From an uncultured Clostridia bacterium (GTDB taxonomy: Bacteria > Bacillota > Clostridia > TANB77 > CAG-508): 53,316 nucleotides of DNA. The stretch lies in contig CALXJU010000009.1 of assembly GCA_944388705.1 (NCBI GenBank), forward strand, positions 1 to 53,316, in the 5' to 3' direction. Positions 29,483 through 39,396 of the stretch are shown one piece after another. The notes under the pieces were generated by a model, which saw only the letters and a list, made by a program, of their open reading frames with translations, did not search any database and had not been told where the DNA came from. How positions within the stretch are numbered: position 1 is the first letter of the stretch; each line of letters starts with the position of its first letter. Position numbers and translations under genes: made by a program.

Positions 29483-30667
29483 TTATTTATCTTGTAAACA
29501 TTCAATACCTGGTAACTTTTTACCTTCTAAGAATTCAAGTGAAGCTCCTCCACCTGTAGATATATGTGTCATTTTATCTGCTAAACCTGCTTTTTCTACT
29601 GCTGCAGCTGAATCTCCACCACCGATTATAGTTGTTGCATCTAATTCTGCTAAAGCTTTTGCTATTTCATTTGTTCCTATTGCAAATTGGTCAAATTCGA
29701 ATAATCCAACTGGTCCATTCCAAATTACTGTTTTTGCATTTTTTAGTTCATTTTTGAACATTTCAATTGTTTTTTCTCCAATGTCAAATCCTTCCCATCC
29801 ATCTGGAATTTCTGTCCATGCAACTGTTTTACTTTCTGTATCTGGTTTAAATTCTTTTCCTATTTTTGTATCAACTGGTAATATTAGTTTAACACCTTTA
29901 TTTTTTGCTTTTTCCATTAAACTTAATGCTAATTCACATTTATCTGGTTCACAAAGTGAATTCCCAACTCCATATCCTTGTGCCTTAAAGAATGTATATG
30001 CCATTCCTCCACCAATCATTAATGTATCTACTTTTTCTAATAAACTATCTATAACACCTATTTTGTCTGAAACTTTTGCTCCTCCTAATATTGCTACAAA
30101 TGGTCTTTCTGGATTGTTTAATGCATCTCCTAAGAATTTTAATTCTTTTTCAATTAAAAATCCTGATACTGATGGTAAATAATGTGATACTCCTTCTGTT
30201 GAAGCATGTGCCCTATGTGCTGTTCCAAATGCATCATTAACAAATACTTCTGCCATACTTGCTAATTCTTTTGCAAATTCTGGATTATTGTCTGTTTCTT
30301 CTTTATGAAATCTTACATTTTCAAGTAACATTACTTGACCTTCTTTTAATGATGATGCTAGAGATTTTGCACTTTCTCCTATTACATCTTTTGCCATTAA
30401 CACTTCTTGTCCTAATAATTTTGATAATTCTTTTGCAACAGGTGCTAGTGAAAATTCTGGTTTTACTTCTCCTTTTGGTCTTCCTAAATGTGAACACAAA
30501 ATTATTTTACAATTTTGTTCTATTAAATATTTTATTGTTGGTAATGCTGAAACTATTCTTCTATTATCTGTTATATTTTGATTTTCATCCATTGGAACAT
30601 TAAAGTCACATCTTACAAATACTTTCTTTCCTTTTAAATCAATATCTCTTACTGTTTTTTTACTCAT
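29483..30667 (-). CDS. pgk: Phosphoglycerate kinase
   Basis: Substrate-level ATP formation from 1,3-bisphosphoglycerate. Signature [33 protein letters not shown], and the C-terminal nucleotide loop [11 protein letters not shown] with [14 protein letters not shown]. The frame extends 13 codons upstream, but GGGAG lies 7 nt before ATG 30667, giving 394 aa, the family length. Confidence 0.98.
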   Translation of the reverse strand: MSKKTVRDIDLKGKKVFVRCDFNVPMDENQNITDNRRIVSALPTIKYLIEQNCKIILCSHLGRPKGEVKPEFSLAPVAKELSKLLGQEVLMAKDVIGESAKSLASSLKEGQVMLLENVRFHKEETDNNPEFAKELASMAEVFVNDAFGTAHRAHASTEGVSHYLPSVSGFLIEKELKFLGDALNNPERPFVAILGGAKVSDKIGVIDSLLEKVDTLMIGGGMAYTFFKAQGYGVGNSLCEPDKCELALSLMEKAKNKGVKLILPVDTKIGKEFKPDTESKTVAWTEIPDGWEGFDIGEKTIEMFKNELKNAKTVIWNGPVGLFEFDQFAIGTNEIAKALAELDATTIIGGGDSAAAVEKAGLADKMTHISTGGGASLEFLEGKKLPGIECLQDK

Positions 30668-30715
30668 TTTTAACTCTCCCTTTCTAAAATGTTTATACAT
30701 AAACACGCACCAAAA

Positions 30716-30749
30716 GGCTAGAGGTTAGACTTATTCTAACTCCCTAACC
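30716..30749 (-). terminator. Imperfect hairpin between gap and pgk
   Basis: GGCTAGAGGTTAGA can pair with TCTAACTCCCTAACC with one mismatch and small bulges, followed on the minus strand by TTTTGG. A partial terminator or RNA-processing site within the operon is possible. Confidence 0.4.
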
Positions 30750-30762
30750 TATTTGTTTTATA

Positions 30763-31788
<1,026 letters not shown>

Positions 31789-31791
31789 TTA

Positions 31792-31814
31792 AGATGTTAA
31801 TCTTTTTAACATCT
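31792..31814 (-). promoter_or_regulatory. Leader hairpin upstream of gap
   Basis: Perfect 9-bp inverted repeat AGATGTTAA/TTAACATCT with a 5-nt loop, just upstream of the gap ribosome binding site and without a T tail. It may stabilise the mRNA 5' end or serve as an operator. Confidence 0.5.
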
Positions 31815-31845
31815 ATTACTATTATTTACCTTTCTAGGCAACTTT

Positions 31846-31874
31846 ATTCTATAACAAAAAATACTACTTTTCAA
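31846..31874 (-). promoter_or_regulatory. Likely sigma-A promoter of gap
   Basis: On the minus strand TTGAAA (31869-31874), a 17-bp spacer and TAGAAT (31846-31851). The -35 box falls in the loop and 3' arm of the upstream gene's terminator hairpin. Confidence 0.5.
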
Positions 31875-31884
31875 GTAGTATTTT
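31858..31884 (-). terminator. Terminator of the 144-aa gene
   Basis: Perfect 12-bp stem (31858-31869 with 31873-31884, core ATACTACTT/AAGTAGTAT), 3-nt loop and T6 on the minus strand. Confidence 0.65.
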
Positions 31885-31906
31885 AAATTTTTTTTTACTT
31901 TTATCT

Positions 31907-32000
31907 AAAAAATAAATATATTACTATGAAATAAGGCCAAGACCCCCGACGAAGACCCAGAATATGTTTTGGCCATGGAATAGTAATATATTTATTTTTT
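31907..32000. repeat. Double-hairpin element, copy B
   Basis: Perfect 21-bp outer inverted repeat (31907-31927 with 31980-32000), inner stem GGCCAA/TTGGCC (31935-31940 with 31969-31974), and a loop with CCGACGAAGACCC matching the element at 10519-10609. The outer arms differ from copy A at their outer ends yet pair perfectly. It lies in the 3' region of the 144-aa gene. Confidence 0.8.
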
Positions 32001-32014
32001 TATAAATTTTAAAA

Positions 32015-32449
32015 TTATAAATACTTCTTTAAAGTTTCTACACTATCTTCTTGCATTACAACAAAATCATTTAAAATTTTTTTAACTTCAGGGTCTACAC
32101 TTGGATTATTATTTAATAATCTTCTCCCTTCAATAATTCCCATATTAGTTCCTTGTAATAATAGTTCAGAAATTTTAGAATTACTCTTATCAGTCATAGT
32201 ATTCATTTGAATTCCATACCATGTCATCATTTTATTCATTGCATTAGTTTCTTGTGGTTGAGAATCACTATATTGTGAATAAATTTCATCAACTTGATTA
32301 TATATTTTTTTATATTTTCCATATTCCACATCAAGCACTTCTTGAAATTTAGGGTCACCTACTTTACTTGCGACATATGAAATTGCATCCATTCCCATAG
32401 TAGTCCCTTTATTAACTTCATTTAAAACTTTTACATTTATATCTTCCAT
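32015..32449 (-). CDS. Small helical protein of unknown function
   Basis: A 144-aa protein predicted almost wholly helical and rich in Met, Asn and Lys (TTMGMDAISYVASKV, MNKMMTWYGIQMNTMTDKS). The layout recalls a ferritin-like four-helix bundle, but no metal-binding E-x-x-H pairs are visible. Single gene with GGAGG before the ATG and its own terminator. Function unknown. Confidence 0.7.
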   Translation of the reverse strand: MEDINVKVLNEVNKGTTMGMDAISYVASKVGDPKFQEVLDVEYGKYKKIYNQVDEIYSQYSDSQPQETNAMNKMMTWYGIQMNTMTDKSNSKISELLLQGTNMGIIEGRRLLNNNPSVDPEVKKILNDFVVMQEDSVETLKKYL

Positions 32450-32517
32450 TTTTAATTCCTCCTATGGATTATTTTTTCAAATTTCAAAAAATTTATTCAT
32501 AAATTTATTTTTTAAAG

Positions 32518-32550
32518 GTCATGCACTTTTATTTTTTCCTAGCATATATT
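32518..32550 (+). promoter_or_regulatory. Possible sigma-E-type promoter of sigK
   Basis: GTCATGCAC upstream of CATATATT with a 15-16 bp gap resembles the mother-cell sigma-E pattern. This fits known control of sigK in spore formers, but the -35 match is weak. Confidence 0.3.
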
Positions 32551-32577
32551 TTGTTATGAGAATATGGAGGTATGTTT

Positions 32578-33279
32578 ATGTTTTATACACTTTTACTAAG
32601 TGGTTTTATACAATTTCTACAAACTGCTGTTTTTACAGTAGGCTTTATTTCAGGTACTCAGGTTTTTCCTGAGCCTCTTTCTGCTGAAGAAGAACGTTTA
32701 TGTCTTGAAAGGTTAAAAAAAGGAGATGATGAAGCTAGAAATATTTTAATTGAAAAAAATCTTAGATTAGTCGCTCATGTTTGTAAAAAATATACAAATT
32801 CAAATGTTGACCAAGATGATTTAATTTCTATTGGTACTATAGGTCTTATCAAGGGTATTAATAGTTTTAATGTTGACAAAGGTGCTAGACTTTCTACATA
32901 TGTTTCTCGTTGCATTGATAATGAAATTCTAATGCATTTTAGGGCTACTAAAAAATTAGGTGCAGAAGTTTATTTAAATGACCCTATTGGTAAAGATAAA
33001 GATGATAATGTTGTTACATTACAAGAAGTTTTAGAAAATGATGAACGTAGTGTTGAAGATTCTGTTGACCTCAAAATGAAAATTAAGCTTTTATATGATA
33101 AAATGAAAAAAGTTCTTAAATCTCGTGAACGAACTATTTTGGAACTCCGCTTCGGTCTTGATGGAAATAAACCTAAAACTCAAATTGAAATCGCTAAATC
33201 TATGGGAATTTCTCGTTCATATGTTTCTCGTATAGAAACTAAAGCAATTAGCAAACTTGCAAAAGAATTAAAAGAATAA
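32578..33279 (+). CDS. sigK: Sporulation sigma factor SigK (pro-sigma-K)
   Basis: Late mother-cell sigma factor. Residues 1-20 form a hydrophobic pro-sequence (FYTLLLSGFIQFLQTAVFTV) as in B. subtilis pro-sigma-K, which is cut by SpoIVFB. Then FPEPLSAEEE, region 2 with NLRLVAHVCKKY and DLISIGTIGLIKGINSF, and region 4 with TQIEIAKSMGISRSYVSRIE. GGAGG lies 7 nt before ATG 32578; an ATG two codons earlier is too close. The gene is continuous, so no skin-type element interrupts it. It is isolated on the plus strand. Confidence 0.95.
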   Translation: MFYTLLLSGFIQFLQTAVFTVGFISGTQVFPEPLSAEEERLCLERLKKGDDEARNILIEKNLRLVAHVCKKYTNSNVDQDDLISIGTIGLIKGINSFNVDKGARLSTYVSRCIDNEILMHFRATKKLGAEVYLNDPIGKDKDDNVVTLQEVLENDERSVEDSVDLKMKIKLLYDKMKKVLKSRERTILELRFGLDGNKPKTQIEIAKSMGISRSYVSRIETKAISKLAKELKE

Positions 33280-33282
33280 ATT

Positions 33283-33326
33283 AAAAGACTATAAATAATT
33301 TCAAAACATTTTATTTATAGTCTTTT
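33283..33326 (+). terminator. Bidirectional terminator after sigK
   Basis: Perfect 16-bp stem (33283-33298 with 33311-33326) with a 12-nt loop and T-rich flanks. It overlaps the stop codon of the converging glycosyltransferase gene and probably ends both transcripts. Confidence 0.8.
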
Positions 33327-34070
33327 TCTAATTGCATTAAAAATGTAAAATGAAAAATAATATAAAGATTGTAAAATATTAAATCCTTCTACTTTTCTAT
33401 AAACATTCCATCTATTTTTAGCAGATTTAAATTTATTTGAAGTTAATCTATTAGATGTTATATGATAATATACTAGAACTTCATCTAAACCATATGCTAA
33501 AAATCCATTTTTTAAAATGTTCCACCAAGTAGCAACATCTTCTGCTGGAACATTTGGCATTTGTAATAATTCTTTATTTATTTTATTTCTATCTAACATT
33601 ACTGATGTTGTCAATATTCTTGTATCTTTTAATGCTTTTTTATAATCCAATACTAGTGGTACATTAACTATTTTATCTTTTTTTAATTTATTATCATTTA
33701 AATATTTAAATGCCGTATATGAAAAAGCACAATCATTCTTTTTCATAAAATTAATCTGTTTTTCTAATTTATGCTTTTCCCATAAATCATCAGCATCTTG
33801 AAAACATATAAATCTGCCTGTTGCAATTTTTAACCCTTCATTTCTCGCTATTGCTGGTCCTACATTTTTTTCTAAAGAAATTAATTTTATATTTTCATCA
33901 TCAGTATATTCTAATATTATTTGTTTACTTTTATCTGTTGAGCCATCATCTATTAAAATAATTTCATAGTTTTTATATATTTGCTCTTTTAAATTTTCAA
34001 TCGTTTGTCTTATCCATTTTTCTTCATTATAAACCGGAATTATAATACTAACTTTTTCCTCATAATTCAT
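33315..34070 (-). CDS. Family 2 glycosyltransferase
   Basis: A GT-A fold glycosyltransferase acting in the cytoplasm on a lipid-linked or surface glycan. VSIIIPVYNEEKWI at the N-terminus, ILIDDGSTDKS near residue 38, FQDADDLWEKH (metal-binding DxD type) near 91, and an AEDVATWWNIL acceptor-site motif. 251 aa. Its ATG overlaps the TGA of the GT10 gene by 4 bp, so translation is coupled. Last gene of the glycan block. Confidence 0.92.
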   Translation of the reverse strand: MNYEEKVSIIIPVYNEEKWIRQTIENLKEQIYKNYEIILIDDGSTDKSKQIILEYTDDENIKLISLEKNVGPAIARNEGLKIATGRFICFQDADDLWEKHKLEKQINFMKKNDCAFSYTAFKYLNDNKLKKDKIVNVPLVLDYKKALKDTRILTTSVMLDRNKINKELLQMPNVPAEDVATWWNILKNGFLAYGLDEVLVYYHITSNRLTSNKFKSAKNRWNVYRKVEGFNILQSLYYFSFYIFNAIRKRL

Positions 34071-34892
34071 TTCTTATAATTTTTTACTCCTTTTTCAATT
34101 TTTATTCTATGTATTTTATGTTTTATGTTTATAAATAAACTTCCTTTTTTTATAATTCTTTTTACTCTTTTAGCTTCTAATGATTTTGGTATTTTCTGCT
34201 TTTTGGTTTCTATTGTATTTATTAAAAAATCTTCCAATTCTTTTTCTTTGATTTTTTCATAATCTTTTTGTAAAAATATTGGTTCATTTGCCATTTTTAA
34301 CCATAAGTCATCATTTTTATCAATTTGTTTTATTCGTCTTATAACATCTGGTATATCTTTACTTGAATTGCAGTATATAAACGACTTTTGATTTATATTA
34401 TCTGTTATAGTTTCATCTCCCCAATAGATTGGTATTGTTCTTGCAATAAATGCATCTATTATTTTTTCGGTACTATATCCAGGATATTTTTCATTTTCAA
34501 ATGCAATTGTAAATTTACATTGTTTTTGTATTTCTGTTTTGTTTTTTATGGCATATCCTGTATTATTTAAAAATTTACCTGCTGAAATAATATTTTTATA
34601 TTTGCTTAATTCATCAAAAAATTCTTTTCTAATTGGATTTCCATTTTTATTACTATATATAAAATTGCAAAATTCTTTTTTTATTTTTAAATCCTCTTTA
34701 TTTAATTTTTTTCTTTCTGGAAGTTTTATAAAATGCCCTTTTTTTATTAGATAAATTGGTAATTGTAAATACCTTTTTTCTAATTTCAAATCATGTGGTC
34801 CTATGGCATAATCACAAATATTGAAATTTGGAAATACGTTTTCTCCTGTATAGAAAATTTTTATACAATCATATTTTAAATGTTTAAAACCG
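34067..34892 (-). CDS. GT10 fucosyltransferase, C-terminal part after +1 frame change
   Basis: Alpha-1,3/4-fucosyltransferase fold (GT10). GDP-fucose-binding region intact: FCNFIYSNKNGNPIRKEFF, CKFTIAFENEKYPGYSTEKI, FIARTIPIYWGDE. Before it lies the acceptor-side motif FYTGENVFPNFNICDYAIG, as in H. pylori FutA. An ATG at 34945 could open this frame, but the peptide it adds has no GT10 likeness, whereas the other frame upstream encodes the proper N-terminus. The true gene therefore spans 34067-35033 (967 nt, 321 aa if one base is skipped). It is functional only if the ribosome shifts at 34890-34892. Confidence 0.85.
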
Positions 34893-35033
34893 AAAGTTAG
34901 AGTAAAACAAATAATCTGGTTCGTTTTGAGAAAATTCAATTTCATAATGTTTTTTTAATATATTTATTATAAAATTATCTGTCATTTTGAATAATGGCCA
35001 AAAATCACAAAACCAAATTTTTATTTTATTCAT
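34884..35033 (-). CDS. GT10 fucosyltransferase, N-terminal part
   Basis: From ATG 35033 this frame reads IKIWFCDFWPLFKMTDNFII and EPDYLFYSNF, the expected N-terminal domain of a GT10 enzyme, then CGG TTT TAA. Dropping the C of CGG gives NFGFKHLKYD and joins the catalytic part in frame; the FG at the junction is the residue pair I expect in GT10 proteins. The start follows the fucokinase-like stop by 2 nt. Alone this frame gives a 49-residue peptide. Confidence 0.8.
   Translation of the reverse strand: MNKIKIWFCDFWPLFKMTDNFIINILKKHYEIEFSQNEPDYLFYSNFRF
34890..34892 (-). other. +1 frame-change site 1 (CGG) in GT10
   Basis: In-frame codon 48 is CGG, preceded by TTT and followed by T. The downstream frame starts at 34891 with GGT (Gly). 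The upstream frame ends two codons later (TAA 34884-34886). Confidence 0.8.
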
Positions 35034-35035
35034 AT

Positions 35036-36055
35036 TTATTCCAGTTCTACCTCCCATTGACTTATTACATTGTTATTAAACTCTTTTTCTAATATTTTCT
35101 GTAATTGTTCTTTAGTTATTCCTTTTTTCAAAATAAGTTCTACAAAACCACCATTACCGGCTCCACATATCATTTTTCCACTTATAATATCATTTGTTAT
35201 ATCAAATATTCTTTTAGCATTTTTGTTTACTATTTTTTCATTTAATGTTCTGGATATTTCATAATTCTTATCTAATAATTCAGCAAACTTGTCTATATTT
35301 CCTTTTTCTAATTCTTCTTTCATTTCAATTGCAATTTTTTTAAGTTCTACTATTTTTTGCTTTTGTTTATCATCTTTTAGATATTTAGTCATGATAGATT
35401 GCACTATTTCTTTAGACTCTCTCGTTTCTCCTGTATATACAAGCGCAAATCTTTCTTTAAGTTCTTTTTTTGCTTCTTCAGGAATAAGAATTTTTTCTAT
35501 ATTTAAATTTTGTATTTTTCCAGGTTTGCTTGTAATCAATTTTATTCCATTTTTTACTGCACCCGCCTGGTCTTGCCAACCTCCACCTGTTCCTAATCTT
35601 TTTTCTATTTCTAATACTTGATTAATTAGTTGTTTATCAGTTGTTTTCTTTTCGTTAAATTTATAAAGTGCTTTTATTATTGCTAATGCTAAAATACTAC
35701 TAGTGCCTAACCCAGAACCTCTTGGAATGTCTTTAGTAGAAATACTTATTTTAAATCCTAAAACTTTTGTATTTACTATATTTAAACTGATTTTTTCTAG
35801 AGCAAATTTATCTTTTATGTCAACATTCTCTAATTCTTCTAATTTTAAGATTTCTGTTTTTTGATTTTCGTTTTCTATTATGATTTTTTCTTGGTTTATT
35901 TTTTCTATTTTAACTACTATTGGCCTTCTATTATTTATAGTTGCTGATGTATTACATACACAGCCACCTTCATTTATACAAAATGGAGGTGTGTCTGACC
36001 ACGCACCACCAAAATTAATTCTAATTGGTAATTTTACTACAACTTTTTCTTTCAT
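35036..36055 (-). CDS. GHMP kinase, probably L-fucokinase-type sugar kinase
   Basis: GHMP-family sugar kinase of 339 aa. PIRINFGGAWSDTPPFCINE at the N-terminus matches the kinase domain of L-fucose kinases (and of bifunctional FKP), more closely than the GGGTD form of heptose kinases. ATP loop IPRGSGLGTSSILALA near residue 111; GGWQDQAGAV near 158; C-terminal GAGNGGFVEL. It makes a sugar 1-phosphate, and with the GT10 gene directly downstream L-fucose 1-phosphate is the likely product. No nucleotidyltransferase domain or gene for GDP-fucose formation is present in the window. Confidence 0.8.
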   Translation of the reverse strand: MKEKVVVKLPIRINFGGAWSDTPPFCINEGGCVCNTSATINNRRPIVVKIEKINQEKIIIENENQKTEILKLEELENVDIKDKFALEKISLNIVNTKVLGFKISISTKDIPRGSGLGTSSILALAIIKALYKFNEKKTTDKQLINQVLEIEKRLGTGGGWQDQAGAVKNGIKLITSKPGKIQNLNIEKILIPEEAKKELKERFALVYTGETRESKEIVQSIMTKYLKDDKQKQKIVELKKIAIEMKEELEKGNIDKFAELLDKNYEISRTLNEKIVNKNAKRIFDITNDIISGKMICGAGNGGFVELILKKGITKEQLQKILEKEFNNNVISQWEVELE

Positions 36056-36075
36056 ATTAGCCTTTCTTTATTAAT

Positions 36076-37836
36076 CTATTGAATATTATTTCCTTGTATA
36101 TATTTTTCAGCATTTTCCTTATAATTTTCTAAAGTCACTTTTATTTTTAGATATTCTTCTTTTGATTTTCGTGTTATCTCATAATCTTTAATATTTTCTT
36201 CGAACTCATTAACTGTGTCTATGATTAATTGATTTAATTTTAATATAATCTGTTTATATTTTAATTGATTTTCTAATTTTTTACAAGTGTTTTCTATTGT
36301 TTGACAAATATTTTTATAATTGTTCATATCTAATTTTAATGTATTTTCTTTTGCAAATATGTTATAAGCTTTTTCCAAATTTTCCATTCCCTCTTGTTCT
36401 TGTCCGTTATCTATTTGATTTATTGCTATATTCTCTACAATGTCATATAATATAAATTTATTATAATTTTTTTCTGTTTTCATAATTTGTTTCACAATTT
36501 TTAGTATTTGTTCATTGTCTTGTTTTTCATACAATATCTCTAATTGCCTTTCTTTTAATTGTAATGAATATGGTAATAATTTTGTAACTTTCTCTATTTC
36601 AGCTATCTCATTATATTTTTCCATATTATTATTTATTATAAAGATTTTAGAATTTTCAATTGCAGAAATCATAAATATTATAACTAATAAAATGGAAAAT
36701 AATTTATTTATTGTTTCATTTTTTATATTTTCTATTTTATACCCAGATAAAATTCCTAATCCCATAAAAACAATTATCTTTATACAAAAGAAAGACATAT
36801 CGAAATCAATAAAACTATGTAATACAATCATCAATATTGATAAAAAAATTATATTACAATATTGATTCTTTTTATTTTTCAATATTGTTTTGATTGTTAT
36901 TACTAATATACCAACAAATGCAATAACTGCTATTATTCCATTTTCTATCCATAATTGGGTTATATAACAATGAGATTCTCTTGCATCATAATTATAACTT
37001 TGTACAGATTTATATGCTTCTTCCCAACCGTTGCCACCAATACCTGTTAACCAATTTTGATTAGCAAGTTTTATTCCATCTATGATAAATATTCCTCTTT
37101 CCCATACATTTTTGTTTGAAAAAGTGATACTTTGTATATTACTTATTAATGACATTGGAATAAATTTATAGTCTAAAGGTATTTCTTTTCCATTTATCCC
37201 AAAATTTTTTATTATTAATTCTCCATTATTTTCTGAAATTGTTTTGTTAAATCTTAATGTTAATCTATGTGTATCTTCATTTGTTAAAATTTTTATCTTT
37301 TTTTCCCCATTATAATTACCAAAACTTATTTCATGCGTATTTATGACTTGGTCATATCTATTTTCTTCATCTATATTAATTTTATATATGTCTTCAACAT
37401 TAGAAGTTGTAGCATTTATATTAAAATAAATCTCATATATATTGTTTGAAGCAATATTTCTTATTACTCTTCTTATTTCTCCATATTCACTATTTTTAAA
37501 CAAAACTAATGGTTGTGTAAATTTTAATGCTACTATAAATATAATAATAAAAATAATCATTAATATTAAGATAATAAATATAAATTCTTTTACTTTTATT
37601 TTATATATAATATTTTGTAATTTTACGGTTGTTTTTTGTATTAAATTCAAAAATAGAACAGTTGCTATATATAATAAAATTATGCTTGTCCATATTATTA
37701 TTTCATTATTATTGAATTTAGAAAAAATTAAATAATACAAAAATGATGTCACTATACTAATAATTGTTATTTGTAATATTTGCACTTTATCTTTTGATTT
37801 TTTATTTAATAACAAATATATCATATATATTATTCC
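36076..37836 (-). CDS. O-antigen ligase-like protein, C-terminal part after +1 frame change
   Basis: Continuation of the polytopic protein at 37802-38506. It has further membrane segments, a large extracytoplasmic region (about residues 110-250 of this part) holding the Wzy_C-type motif GIGGNGWEEAYKSV and SHCYITQLWIENGI, three more membrane segments, then a cytoplasmic or periplasmic helical-repeat tail like TPRs. The first ATG of this frame is 37824, but it lies inside a membrane helix (IIYMIYLLLNKK) and has no proper ribosome binding site. The complete gene is 36076-38506 (2431 nt, 809 aa with one base skipped). Such ligases include pilin O-oligosaccharyltransferases. Confidence 0.8.
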   Translation of the reverse strand, partial: GIIYMIYLLLNKKSKDKVQILQITIISIVTSFLYYLIFSKFNNNEIIIWTSIILLYIATVLFLNLIQKTTVKLQNIIYKIKVKEFIFIILILMIIFIIIFIVALKFTQPLVLFKNSEYGEIRRVIRNIASNNIYEIYFNINATTSNVEDIYKINIDEENRYDQVINTHEISFGNYNGEKKIKILTNEDTHRLTLRFNKTISENNGELIIKNFGINGKEIPLDYKFIPMSLISNIQSITFSNKNVWERGIFIIDGIKLANQNWLTGIGGNGWEEAYKSVQSYNYDARESHCYITQLWIENGIIAVIAFVGILVITIKTILKNKKNQYCNIIFLSILMIVLHSFIDFDMSFFCIKIIVFMGLGILSGYKIENIKNETINKLFSILLVIIFMISAIENSKIFIINNNMEKYNEIAEIEKVTKLLPYSLQLKERQLEILYEKQDNEQILKIVKQIMKTEKNYNKFILYDIVENIAINQIDNGQEQEGMENLEKAYNIFAKENTLKLDMNNYKNICQTIENTCKKLENQLKYKQIILKLNQLIIDTVNEFEENIKDYEITRKSKEEYLKIKVTLENYKENAEKYIQGNNIQ

Positions 37837-38506
37837 GAAGAGTTAACATACTTCCTTTTGATTGAGTAAGTAATAATCCTGACAAAAATACATAACTTGT
37901 ACTTCCACCAAATATTTTTAAATATCTATTTTTTTCTTTTACATATAGATTAATTGATAACAAATAGTTCATTGCCATTATTATTCCTAAACTATTTGCA
38001 TATCCTAAACTAGATATTAATCTTTGTTCTCCGTTTTTAAATTGTGGTATTCTTAATGTTGATAGAAATTTTTCAAATATGTTTGTTGTTAAATTATCTA
38101 TTCCAAATATAAATAATATAATACCACAAATTATTAATGTAACAATTATTACTCTTATATTTTTTTCTTTTTTATTGCTACTTATTAACTCTTTAGCAAT
38201 AAAATAAATGGATGTCATACTTATATACATAAAAATATTTAATACTGTTTCTTCTAAAGAATTATATGTATTAAATATTAATGGTATAACACATGAAAAC
38301 ATCAATACAATCACAAATACATCTAATGTATTTGTGATGATTGGTGTTTTATTTTTTAACTTAATTATTATATATATTATCGCTACAATAGCTAATATGC
38401 AATTTATTATTTCTATATTATTTCTTATTGGTAATCCCACTAGTATTGTTGATAATATTAATACTAAGACTGTGATTACCAATAGTATTTTCTGTAATTC
38501 TTCCAT
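37802..38506 (-). CDS. O-antigen ligase-like protein, N-terminal part
   Basis: Starts 17 bp after the LRR gene. It has about six membrane segments and ends in the typical ligase segment SYVFLSGLLLTQSKGSMLTL, after which the frame runs through CGG into non-matching residues and stops nine codons later. Ligases and polymerases of the Wzy/WaaL/PglL group move lipid-linked glycans onto acceptors outside the membrane. Truncated here, it would lack the catalytic loop. Confidence 0.8.
   Translation of the reverse strand: MEELQKILLVITVLVLILSTILVGLPIRNNIEIINCILAIVAIIYIIIKLKNKTPIITNTLDVFVIVLMFSCVIPLIFNTYNSLEETVLNIFMYISMTSIYFIAKELISSNKKEKNIRVIIVTLIICGIILFIFGIDNLTTNIFEKFLSTLRIPQFKNGEQRLISSLGYANSLGIIMAMNYLLSINLYVKEKNRYLKIFGGSTSYVFLSGLLLTQSKGSMLTLRNNIYDIFVIK
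37835..37837 (-). other. +1 frame-change site 2 (CGG) in the O-antigen ligase gene
   Basis: In-frame codon 224 is CGG, preceded by CTT and followed by A. The downstream frame starts at 37836 with GGA (Gly), giving SMLTL-G-IIYMIYLLL, a continuous membrane helix. The downstream frame is closed by a TAA just upstream of the site, so the window for the change is only about 40 nt. Confidence 0.8.
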
Positions 38507-38523
38507 TTTCTTACCTATTTTAA

Positions 38524-39396
38524 TTATTCAAATATTACTTGTGATTTTTCTAATCCTGCATCTGTAAAGTCACTTAATTGTAATGTTGAACCTGATTCAA
38601 CTGTTACTAATAAATTATCACATCCTCCAAAAGTAGAATACCTGTTAGCATTTGAAGATATTTTTCCTTCTTCAAAAATAGTAATTATAGAATTAGGAAT
38701 AAAAATATTTTTTAGAGCTTCACAATTATAAAATGCTCCTCCCCTAATAGTTTCAATTGAATTTGGTAAATTTAATACTTCTAATTTAATACAACTCATA
38801 AACATTGATATACTGATTTCTTTTAAATTTTCTGATAATTTTATTTCCTTCAAATTGCTACATTCTCTGAATGCTTCTGAACCTATTTGTGTTATACTAT
38901 TAGACATTTCCACTTTTATTAAATTGTTACAATTTCTAAACGCATAATTTCCTATTGTTTCAACTTCATTAGGAATTGTATATGTAGTATTACTTTTCCA
39001 TCGAGAATAAAAATATAAAGTTTTCATATCTTTACTAAATAATATATCATCTTGTAATATATAATTTGGATTATCTTCATCAATTTGTATTTTTGTTAGT
39101 TCTGTTGCTTCTTTAATTATAACATCACATTTTCCATATTTAGATAATTTAATATTTTTTATAGAACTTCCATATGAAGAATTAAATACTCCGTAATCAT
39201 TCAAAAGAATCATTGTCTCGACATTTTTTAAACTATTAAAACTATAGTCTATATCTACAAAATCTGAATCTTCTATTTTATTAGGTATTACTATTTTGTC
39301 TATAGGGAAAAATGTACCTTTATCTTGTATATAGTAATCTTCAAATGTATCATATATTACTGCTACTTTTTTTCCAACTGTATCATCGCTATATCC
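38524..39396 (-). CDS. Leucine-rich repeat (BspA-type) domain, C-terminal part after +1 frame change
   Basis: Contains at least four LRR_5 repeats (TIGNYAFRNCNNLIKVEM, ITQIGSEAFRECSNLKEI, FMSCIKLEVLNLPNSIETI, GGAFYNCEALKNIFIPNSI), typical of surface adhesins. The frame is open from 39396 with sensible sequence (YSDDTVGKKVAVIYD), well before its first ATG at 39213. It is therefore the continuation of the prepilin-like gene at 39389-39910, giving a 461-aa protein (38524-39910) if one base is skipped. Proteins with a prepilin-like N-terminus and a large C-terminal domain are common in Clostridia. Confidence 0.8.
   Translation of the reverse strand, partial: GYSDDTVGKKVAVIYDTFEDYYIQDKGTFFPIDKIVIPNKIEDSDFVDIDYSFNSLKNVETMILLNDYGVFNSSYGSSIKNIKLSKYGKCDVIIKEATELTKIQIDEDNPNYILQDDILFSKDMKTLYFYSRWKSNTTYTIPNEVETIGNYAFRNCNNLIKVEMSNSITQIGSEAFRECSNLKEIKLSENLKEISISMFMSCIKLEVLNLPNSIETIRGGAFYNCEALKNIFIPNSIITIFEEGKISSNANRYSTFGGCDNLLVTVESGSTLQLSDFTDAGLEKSQVIFE

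Noticed and set aside
32578..33279. A skin-type prophage interruption of sigK
   Set aside because: The gene is continuous, with pro-sequence and regions 2 to 4 in one frame.
37802..37824. Independent 582-aa gene starting at ATG 37824
   Set aside because: The ATG lies within a predicted membrane helix with no ribosome binding site, and the upstream ORF ends exactly where the family continues.
39213..39396. LRR protein as an independent gene starting at ATG 39213
   Set aside because: No ribosome binding site, and the frame is open and protein-like for 60 codons upstream, directly to the prepilin frame end.
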